Assembly (NCBI GenBank): GCA_036898135.1
Contig: CM072521.1
Location: forward strand, 66,467,983 to 66,531,982
DNA: 64,000 nucleotides
Origin: Oncomelania hupensis
Taxonomy: Eukaryota; Mollusca; Gastropoda; Littorinimorpha; Pomatiopsidae
Reading direction: 5' to 3'
Made by a program: the position numbers and the translations under genes. Below the pieces are notes generated by a model. That model did no database searches, was not told the origin of the DNA, and worked only from the letters and a program-made list of their open reading frames with translations. How positions within the stretch are numbered: position 1 is the first letter of the stretch; each line of letters starts with the position of its first letter. Below, piece after piece: positions 44,105-64,000 of this stretch.

Positions 44105-45845
44105 TTCCCCGTTGGGGCACCAGGGTTCTCTGTATAAATAGTATCCCCACTTTGTGGAAGTTGAATGCTTTAAATTACCACTGTTTCTGTCATTCTCATT
44201 TGCTCTTTCTCGTTCCTAATCTGTTTTATTAATCTACTATCTTTGCTTGACCAGTCACCTACTTTTTTTGTCTTGAAAACTCCCAAAACTCCTCATTTGT
44301 AAATGGGGTCTGTTGGGTCAGCTTGGGGATATTGAACACTTTCTGCCAAATGGTCACTAGGGCTTTCTGTGGTATTATTATTTAGCTATTTAGCCATCTT
44401 ATATGTATGTGTTTTGTTAATAATTTATAATGTTTATATTCTGTTTTTGTAAACGGGGGTTCGATAAATTAGAGTACACATGGTGGAGAATTTTCCGCGA
44501 ATCCGCGGATTTCCGCGGAAGGCATTTGCATTTCCGAGAAAAAAATATTGAGTTCCGAGTGTGAAAAGCTGAGGGGCTACCCTTTACTGGGCATAGCGGC
44601 CAAAAGCGGCCGAAGGTCTAAACAGGCAAAACGTCCAAAAGCGTCCGTATCAACCATGTGGTTATATTCTCGCGTTGTTTGAAAGATTGCGAGACTTCCG
44701 GCAATTGACTTCCGGTTTATTCTGTTGTGAAAACATTCGACTGCATTTCCACAAGTTTTCTCTGTGATGCGTTCGTTTTCTCGATTTTTTTTCTTCAAAT
44801 TTTCTTGTGTGTGTGTCTAAAATGGATGGTTTGGATTCTTTGACTGATGAAGGGGAGTTTACAGGCTTCCATTTATCAGACATTAAAGTGAGAGAAATGG
44901 ACTTGGAGTCGGAAAAAGAGATCGGTACTGACATTATGCAATTAGTGTCAGTAGTGTGCATGCATATGATCTTTCAGACTGGCATGAAAGTGAAGAAGAG
45001 GCTTGTTTGGACTTTTAAAAACTTTTTTGTTTTATACACATGGAGTAATAGAAAACAAGACATGACAAGAGAAGTATAAAAAGGTAGATAATCAAAAGAG
45101 AATTTATTTCTGTTCTTTTTGCATTTTATTTCATTTAAATCTATACACTCGTCACTAATACCTAAGATGTGGTGTTTTTACTAACGTACCCCTAAATATC
45201 TCTAAAATTATAAAAATTCTTGCCTGTTTACAGCTAAAAAATAGACAAACGTGTGCCAAGTAAAATTGGAAATATGGAGTTTGTGTGTAACAGTCGTGGA
45301 CCTCAAACGTTGTTAGGCCTACAAATCAAGATTCTTAACTTTTCTGAAAGACATGTGCATAAAACATTCTTTTGTTGTTGTTGCTGTTGTTTCTATTCAT
45401 GTTTACTTTGTGCTTTTTGCTTTCAGGAGAGGCCCTAAATTACTTTCAAAATTGCATAAATTCATTTTCTTCCAGGGGGCGAATACCGGGGCTTGGCCCC
45501 TGGGCCCAGGCCGGATTTCAGAGATTTCTTGATTCAGTTGTTCTCCACCCTGAGTACAGCCTCAGCGTACTCTGCATGGGATGCCTTTATTGTAAAGTGA
45601 CCAGCTGGTGGAGTGCCTTCAGTGTTACCATTAGGGTTTGTTTGTTTGTTTGGGTAGATTTACGTCCCCGGACACATTGTGTATAGGGGACAAGGCCATT
45701 AGGGTTGTTTAAGCAGATCTTTTATACTGATCAGGGGTGAACTCTCTTACAACCAAGTTGTTGTCTTGATTTTGTGGTCCTGATTCAGCTCTTTGCAGTC
45801 CGCTGGACCCTGTAAGCAATGACTAACTAACTAAATAACTAACCA
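44105..45845 (+). mobile_element. Dispersed retroposon family R, copy D, interrupted by family G
   Basis: Left part 44105-44478 and right part 45553-45845 continue each other in the order of the other copies. The tail ends ACTAACTAACTAAATAACTA. A (GTTT)n-containing insert lies at about 45637-45700. Confidence 0.75.
44479..45552 (+). mobile_element. 1074-bp TIR element, family G, copy 2
   Basis: Ends CATGGTGGAGAA and TTCTCCACCCTG (one mismatch to the copy at 17.4 kb). AGTACA is duplicated at 44473-44478 and 45553-45558. The empty site is seen in other family R copies (TTAGAGTATAGCCTCAG). The internal frame from 44822 (MDGLDSLTDEGEFTGFHLSD) is kept. Nearly collinear with copy 1. Confidence 0.87.
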
Positions 45846-45849
45846 ACCA

Positions 45850-46525
45850 AGTTGTACCCCTGTGGGGGTGCCGGGGGTTTCAGTATAAATAGTATCCCCA
45901 CTTTCTGGAAATTTAGTGCTTTACATTTCCACTGTTGCTGTTTTTCTCCTTTGTTCTTTCTCATTCCTACTCTGTTCTATCAATCTACTATATTATCTTC
46001 TTCGCTAGACCAGTCACCTACCTTTTTTCTTGAAAACTCTTCCGGGACAATACTCCTCATTTGTGTATGAGGTCTGTTGGATCAGCTTGGGAATATTGGA
46101 CACTTTCTGCTAAATGGTCACTGGGGCTTCCTATGATGTTATTATTTAGCAATGTAGGCATTTTATATGTATGTGTTTTGTTGATATTGTATAATTCTGT
46201 TTGTATTCTATTTTGTTTTTGTAAATGGGGGTTCGATAAATTAATATTAATAGCCTCAGCATCTCCTGCGTGGGATGTCTTTATTGTAAAGTGACCGGCT
46301 GGTAGATTGCCTTCAGTGTTACCACTAGGGTTACCACTAGAGTTGTTTCGGCAGATCTTTTATGCGGATCAGGGGTAAGTCCTCTTTCACTTCTCTGGTC
46401 CTGATTTTGCTCGGAAGAGTCCGCTGGACCTAAAGCAATAACAATGTAATGTAGTGTAACCAAGTTGTGGTCCTGATTCGGCTCTTCACAGTCCACTGGC
46501 CCCTATAAACAATGACTAACATAAA
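45850..46525 (+). mobile_element. Dispersed retroposon family R, copy E
   Basis: Begins right at the tail of copy D (tandem placement). GGTTTCAGTATAAATAGTAT start, end TAAACAATGACTAAC. Confidence 0.75.
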
Positions 46526-48220
46526 AAGAGGACTGGCGTTACTACTTGATCATGTTTAGCACCAAATTGTTATTGTTATGTTTGACCTTGATATTTGAGA
46601 TGATATAAATTTGACTACAATGGCGAATGTGTTTTTGCTGTCAATCACACTGATAATGATAATATTGTTGTTTTTGTTGACATAATAACATAAATACACT
46701 ATGATGAACTATGAATCGAGACCGTGTTGTCTTAGTGAAATGACAGATAGATTTGTTAATATGGTGTGTGTAGATATATGTGTGCCCTTGTCAACTTGTA
46801 TGCATGCTTAGATTTCATAACATCAAGTGCGCACATGTACAGACACATGCACAGACACATGCACAGACACATGTACACTTGCACAGACACATGTATAGAC
46901 ACATGTACAGACACATGCACAGAGAGCGAAAAAGAAAGGGGGTGAAAGAGAGAAAGAGAAAGAGAGATAGATGTACACATGCAGAGAGAAAGAGAATGAG
47001 AGAGGAGAGAGAGATAAGAAAATTCTTCTATACAGCAAAAGCAAACGTGCAAACAGTTGGCTTTGTTCAAAATCTTTATTACATTTAAAATTAATACTGT
47101 ATTCCCCAAATTCATCAAAGAAGAAACAGTAAAGTAAAAATACATAAAGTTTATATTGCATTTAAATTTAATAATGTACTCCCAAAATTCTTCGAAAAAG
47201 AAACTATTAAAGCAGGATTCACTCGCATGCGGTGCTTGAACATGAGACAAAAATATTTCCATTACAGGTACATAATGGCGCGAAAGAAGGAATTGTGAAA
47301 ACAATGTGTAGACTTTGGAATGTGAGATGATTCATTCACAGCTGTAATTTAAAAAAAAAAAGAGACCACACATTCATAGTCTTTGGTGATAATATATATA
47401 TTTTTGATTTAATAAATAAACAACTTCATCCTTAACGAAAAGCGGAGTGTGGTCCAGTACATAGCAAATAAAATAAAATCAGGAATGTAAAGAAAAAAAC
47501 CTTCAAATTTAACTTGTCGTTTAAATTCAGTGTAATAATTTAAAACAAAACAAAAAATTTGAGGTTAATTAAAAAAAAAATAAATGAAAAGTTTATAAAA
47601 TATTTAACTTGAAAATGTATTAAAATGTAATATAGAAATGTACACCGCATTTTATATAAAAGATACTAAAAACTACATCAAAGCACATTTGACAAAATTA
47701 ATGTGCAGCTTACAGTTAAAACATGCAAGGTTGAATTTATCAACTGCCTTTTAAATCCATGAAAGCTCCATCAAACAAGCACAAAGAAACATAACAAGAA
47801 TAGTGACTATAATGCATACCAATAACAACAATACATTATAATTCACACACACACTCGCACACACACAAACTTTTTAATAAAAAATATAACATTCCCACAT
47901 TTTTAGACAGGAATGTCAGTTGGTTATACCCTATAAACACTGAATATCTTTATATCTATCCAGCAAAAGATCTTATTGAGTTTTGTATGTAAAGATACAA
48001 TAAAGCAAGCCTGATGGAGCATATTTTGAACAAGAGAATTTAAAACAAAAATTCAAATAAAAATCAAGGCACAGTATACATTTTTTGCCCGTATGGTGTA
48101 GATACCAACATACTAAGGCACCACACACTGGTCAACAGCTAAAACATCACTACACTGGTCAACAGTTTAAGCACCACCTACACGGTACAATTACTATACA
48201 GGCCACGTTCTACACTAAAT
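46525..48220. other. Intergenic, AT-rich, with small local repeats
   Basis: A 12-bp repeat (ACATGCACAGAC / ACATGTACAGAC) covers 46834-46925, followed by a GA-rich stretch to about 47020. A ~60-bp sequence near 47075-47135 recurs diverged at 47155-47210 (ACTGTATTCCCCAAATTCAT versus AATGTACTCCCAAAATTCTT). No gene seen. Confidence 0.55.
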
Positions 48221-48224
48221 TGAC

Positions 48225-49120
48225 ATTTTGTCTTCTAGGGCACGTTCGTCACTAAATTAGTAATTTGTCTTCTATGGCACGTTCGTCACTAAATTGACAA
48301 TTTGTCTTCTAGGGCACGTTCGTCACTAAATTAATAATTTGTCTTCTAGGGCACGTTCGTCACTAAATTAATAATTTGTCTTCTAGGGCACGTTCGTCAC
48401 TAAATTGACAATTTGTCTTCTAGGGCACGTTCGTCACTAAATTAATAATTTGTCTTCTAGGGCACGTTCTACACTAAATTAATAATTTGTCTCTAGGGCA
48501 CGTTCGTCACTAAATTAATAATTTGTCTTCTAGGGCACGTTCTACACTAAATTAATAATTTGTCTTCTAGGGCACGTTCTACACTAAATTGACAATTTGT
48601 CTTCTAGGGCACGTTCGTCACTAAATTAGTAATTTGTCTTCTAGGGCACGTTCGTCACTAAATTAGTAATTTGTCTTCTAGGGCACGTTCGTCACTAAAT
48701 TAATAATTTGTCTTCTAGGGCACGTTCGTCACTAAATAGACAATTTGTCTTCTAGGACACGTTCGCCACTAATAGACAATTTGTCTTCTAGGGCACGTTC
48801 GCCACTTAATAGACAATTTGTCTTCTAGGGCACGTTCGCCACTTAATAGACAATTTGTCTTCTAGGGCACGTTCGCCACTTAATAGACAAATTGTCTTCT
48901 AGGGCACGTTCGTCCACTAATTGACAATTTGTCTTCTAGGGCACGTTCGCCACGAAATTGACAATTTGTCTTCTAGGGCACGTTCTCCACTTAATAGACA
49001 ATTTGTCTTCTATGGCACGTTCGTCACTAAATAGACAATTTGTCTTCCAGGGCACGTTCGCCACAAAATGACAATTTGTCTTCTAGGGCACGTTCGCCAC
49101 TTAATAGACAATTTGTCTAA
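48225..49120 (+). repeat. Large minisatellite, 37-bp unit x ~24
   Basis: Unit CTTCTAGGGCACGTTCGTCA plus CTAAATTAATAATTTGT. Sub-types differ in the last third (TTAATAATT, TTGACAATT, AATAGACAATT), and GACAATTTGTCTTC holds the palindrome ACAAATTGT / GACAATTTGTC. The AGACAATT types cluster at the right end. Confidence 0.94.
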
Positions 49121-49752
49121 AATGCGTGTAGGCAGATTCATTCTCATTCTGACTAAATGGTGAGACAGGATTACCATACCTACTACAGACCCTAAAGCAC
49201 TCCTCATACGCTACTGCATTCAACAGCTAAAGCTCCGATCACACGACTCCACAGTAGTACACAATGCATTCAACCAATGAACCAAAGCTACATTGAACTG
49301 AGTGTGAGAGGCGTAGTCTACAGGACACAGCGCACAACATATCAGTTGTTTGCTCTCTTTACAGAGCAGGCTTCACCTGAACTGCCAGCTGAGTTCTCAT
49401 CGGTCACTGGGTTGTTACATCAATACAAAGAAAATACCTTCATACAGCTGCTACAAATGTTAACAAAATTATTTAAATCAAAATCAATATAATCTGTACA
49501 TTATTGCTATATGAACAATAGAAAACTACAAACTGTGCACAGTGAATCATCCAATACTCGTGTGCTCTCTGAATAAACAATTTGTTTTCTCCTATAAGTT
49601 AACAGTAAAAAAAAACGTTCGTTAACGGTCAAATAATACTTGTGTTAACAGTCAAATAAAACTTTTGTTAACAGTCAAATAATACTTTGGTAGCACTGTT
49701 CTTTGTTCGCAAATTACAACGGAATTTAAATAAAAATTATACCGGGACTAAC

Positions 49753-49968
49753 TTGCCTTTGTCCACAGGTTAGAAACCAATGGCGCCTGACTGGTGTGGG
49801 ATCGATCCCGCGTTTGGGCGTTATGTTTCGCCGAATATTATTTACTTTAGACTAGGGCAACGTCACGGGTATTTCTCGAGATTCTCCGGTTTTCTTCCCC
49901 CAGCAAAATTTCAAAAACACAACTAATATTAGGTAGGTTGGGTTCAGGCGCGCCACAGGCTGTATTAT
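49753..49968 (+). mobile_element. SINE family S1, copy 3 (3'-incomplete)
   Basis: Head ACTTGCCTTTGTCCACAGG, box B region GGGATCGATCCCGC, body CCCCCAGCAAAATTTCA, then AGGTAGGTTGGGTTCAGGCG; it stops before the CCCGATAA end. Confidence 0.75.
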
Positions 49969-49969
49969 A

Positions 49970-51880
49970 TCCAATCAAGTCCGTCACGACGATAACCAAT
50001 AAACGCTCCTGTGATGTATATAATTCCAGATCCATAAGTACGTCCTACTTTGGAATTCAAGTTCAGTTCAGTTGGGATTTGCATGAGCCCAGTGGAATTT
50101 TGTGTCCCAACAATAACGACCTTTTTTTTTTGTTTGTTTGTTTTTTGTTTTGTTGGGTTGCACTGCAACTTTAATCGTTTGGGAATGTTAGCAAACACAT
50201 GCACAAATGAACACATACTGAGAAAAATATTTACGCGAAACAAAATGAACAAACCTCAAGGTAGGAAAAAAGTTCTTTGCTTAAGCGTGTGTCACGCTAC
50301 GCAGTTTGCAGTCGTGCGCCTATGTATATAGTTTAGTCATCAGCCTGTACATAGAGGTTAAAAGTTACGGTAGTAAGGGGAGAGTATTGGGATAAATTAA
50401 TTAAGTTTATAATTAATAAAAGTAGCGAGTGAATCACGCCCGTGCAGAACGTACTAGTGTTAGAAAACAGTAGTTGGCTATTTTGTTATGAGAAGATTGA
50501 TTGCTGCCATGTGATTTGCTATGTGTGAAGGGCGTGCTCTAATCGCGAATGTTTCTAGGAACGAATTATAATTGAAATGAGTATATTCAAGAACATTCTT
50601 AGTTAGCAGTATAAAACCTCTTGCACTGCATATTTTGATAGGGAAGAGAACTTTTTCACATCACTTGTGTAGTAAGATCGGTGTACAGTAAAGTTCGGTG
50701 GATCTGTGGTTTTTCAAGGTGACAGATAGTGGCAGTATCTGTGAGACGTTTTCTAAACAGACTGTCAACGAAAAGGAGCCTAGGCAGGAAGAGGAGGTTT
50801 ATTTAAGGAACACTTTGGAAGTGTTTGTTGAACTTTTATATTCCTAAGCCGATCTAATACCTGCTGTGTGTTTACAGCGAAATTCGAGTTGCGTACGTGT
50901 AACGTCGAGTGCCCTGTGACGCCGCCTGGGACTTCCATGTGCCTGTGTATCACCTTGAATGTCATCCGTGCCTGTGTGTTTGTTACATCGTTTGTCTGTC
51001 CTTGTCTCCAACAGGCCGGAGGATTCCCACTGGTATCGTAAGTCACCTGTTTCAATTTCTCAGTTGGCCATATCGTTCGGGGGGCTGGGTTGTGAATGTG
51101 AGCGTGGATGGTTAATTGATTATATTTTCTTTGGTTCAATTTTATGTTTCATATTATTTGTTACATAAATACCAAAGAGAGAGTGAAAGGATTTTCTAAA
51201 ATGAATTATAAATTAAATGATTATAAGTTAATATAAGAGAATTCGCTGTTATGTAGCGAAGGAATGACAGGGAGGAGGTGAATGGAAGTGCATGTGCGCA
51301 ATGACAGAAGTTATGACAGGGAGAATGATTAAGAATGATGTAAGGGAGACAATCATACCGTCAGAGGGATGATTGTGCAATATGTTGTAATATAATTATT
51401 TATGGTTATGTATTTTGTATGTAATGCTGCAGATGTACCAAAACCAAAACCAGATTCAGTGTTGACTGTTCCACATCCTAGCTGGGCCGTGTGTTGTGAA
51501 GCGTTCTGAGTCAACGCCCTTTCCTCTGATCGACCTTGGGTTAAGGTTCTTGTTATCGAGGAAAAAGCTGTATTTTATGTAAAACTGTTTATAATTGTTT
51601 ACATAACACACACACGCACCCCGCATTTACACAACAAATAACTATAACTATCAAGGAACATTTGTGAAAAAGAAATATTTATTTACATGTGGTAACTTGT
51701 AAATTACATTAGATTAAAATATATTTAATTAGAATTGAATAATAATCTTTGTCTGTGAAATATTACGTACCTGGTAGAGTAGCTTTGGTGATGTATAGTT
51801 TGTCTGGGGGAATTAATTCTCCAGACCATTATTAGTTATCAATTTGAACAATTTTTCTGTCTGCAAGGATACAATATAAG
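49970..51880. other. Intergenic, no gene recognised
   Basis: A TATAAAA at 50610-50616 is followed by sequence with a normal base composition and possible splice-like sites near 51000-51040. It could be an unrecognised promoter or a solo LTR, but no matching repeat or coding exon supports either. Confidence 0.3.
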
Positions 51881-51884
51881 GTTG

Positions 51885-52165
51885 CATGCATGTGCTACAA
51901 TGCACTATCGAACAACACCCCTCGGTATCTGTCAGACCTCCTCCAGATCTACACACCTTCAAGATCTCTCCGCTCTAGTAATGACACCATGAAACTAAAA
52001 CCTCGAGCATTTACAAACAAATCATGTGGTGAGAGATCATTTTCTTTCCAAGGACCATTGATATGGAATAGCCTCCCAGCCGATGTACGCCATGCGACAT
52101 CCTATAACTCCTTTAAGAAAATGTTGAAGACATACCTTTTTACTGCCACATACAATTAAAACGTC

Positions 52166-52237
<72 letters not shown>
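51885..52237 (+). mobile_element. LINE (CR1/L2 type) C-terminal fragment followed by a long T run
   Basis: Frame 51890-52159 reads RYLSDLLQIYTPSRSLRSS, PLIWNSLPADVRHATSYNSF, KKMLKTYLF: the conserved C-terminus of CR1/L2-like LINE proteins, ending at a stop. A run of about 70 T follows at 52167-52237, which is opposite to a poly(A) tail for this strand. Confidence 0.72.
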
Positions 52238-52238
<1 letters not shown>

Positions 52239-52707
52239 TATAAAATATAAATTTTCTTCATTGTTTTATATAATAGAAAAGAGTTGTTAACAGCTGTTTA
52301 AAGTTTAAGTGAAACAAGGTTCGAATATACGTAAAGTTTTTAAGCATTTGCTTACATTTATATTGTGCATAGTAAGCTGATCCAGTTATAATTATTATAA
52401 ATCTTTTGTACATTCTGTAGTTAGTCATATATTTTCATTTTGATTTAATTATCATTATTATTTTGAGTGAATAATTGTTTTATGTATAGTTTTGGGTTGT
52501 ATTAGTGGGATTGAGGGTTGGAAGGTTGGGAAGTGGGAAAAGGGAGTTAATTTTGAGTGTGAATGTGTGAGAGAAATAAAAGAAATTGTCTTGTCACTTC
52601 TGGTTTTGTCTTTTAGATTGTATTTAGGTGTTGGGTTGTTTTCTCGTGTGGAAGTGCACGCATGTCGAACCGCTGTTCAGGCAGTCGGGACGTGACAGCG
52701 TGTCAAG

Positions 52708-64000
<11,293 letters not shown>

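Noticed and set aside
46756..47304. 182- and 112-codon minus-strand frames
   Set aside because: They span GA-rich and 12-bp repeat sequence; the only internal similarity is a short local duplication.
48225..49120. CRISPR-like array of 37-bp palindromic repeats
   Set aside because: No spacers; sub-types differ gradually, as in tandem repeat growth.
50600..51120. LTR promoter or host first exon after the TATAAAA at 50610
   Set aside because: No second LTR copy, no duplication of flanks, and no recognisable coding exon; left as unassigned.

Overview
The window is animal nuclear DNA: spliced genes with GT..AG introns, no operons, and a heavy load of non-LTR retrotransposons (RTE and CR1 clades), tRNA-derived SINEs, small TIR elements and minisatellites. 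The protein set and repeat style suggest a lophotrochozoan, most likely a gastropod mollusc. This placement is inference; no single diagnostic gene proves it.

Three conserved genes were assembled by hand from splice phases. (1) On the minus strand at the left edge lie the first three coding exons (3831 to 506) of an RNF25/AO7-type RWD-RING ubiquitin ligase; the rest is outside the window. (2) A DNTTIP1 (TdIF1, MiDAC histone deacetylase complex subunit) orthologue starts 218 bp away, head to head, on the plus strand. It has 18 coding exons from 4050 to 31772 that join in frame to 1186 codons. The last ~420 residues are recognisable DNTTIP1; the first ~767 are a long low-complexity extension. 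(3) On the minus strand at the right end is a cathepsin L-like cysteine protease, with eight exons in the window from 64000 (5' end outside) to the stop at 52708. Its active-site exon lacks one residue next to the catalytic Cys.

Layout: 1-3831 RNF25 5' half with a 694-bp TIR element in its first intron; 3832-4049 shared promoter; 4050-31772 DNTTIP1, whose introns hold an RTE LINE, a CR1 tail, several minisatellites, a possible small nested gene (15318-16171), two classes of hAT-like elements, a palindromic element with telomere-like sequence, and a pogo-like element. About 31.8-52.7 kb is intergenic and repeat-rich, with no convincing host exon: SINEs, a dispersed retroposon family with an ACTA tail, a second copy of the 1.05-kb TIR element, and large minisatellites at 40.8 and 48.2 kb. 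From 52.7 to 64 kb is the cathepsin gene, whose introns hold a nearly complete CR1 (two frameshifts), an RTE copy with an inverted 5' part, a second RTE fragment in tandem, and a short RTE tail with a clean 11-bp target duplication.

The most informative signals are the DNTTIP1 N-terminal extension, the compact RNF25/DNTTIP1 divergent promoter, the cathepsin active-site deletion, a minisatellite that copies a cathepsin splice donor in 24-bp in-frame units, and a set of TIR elements that all show 6-bp target duplications. No bacterial-style system (CRISPR, operon, prophage) is present.
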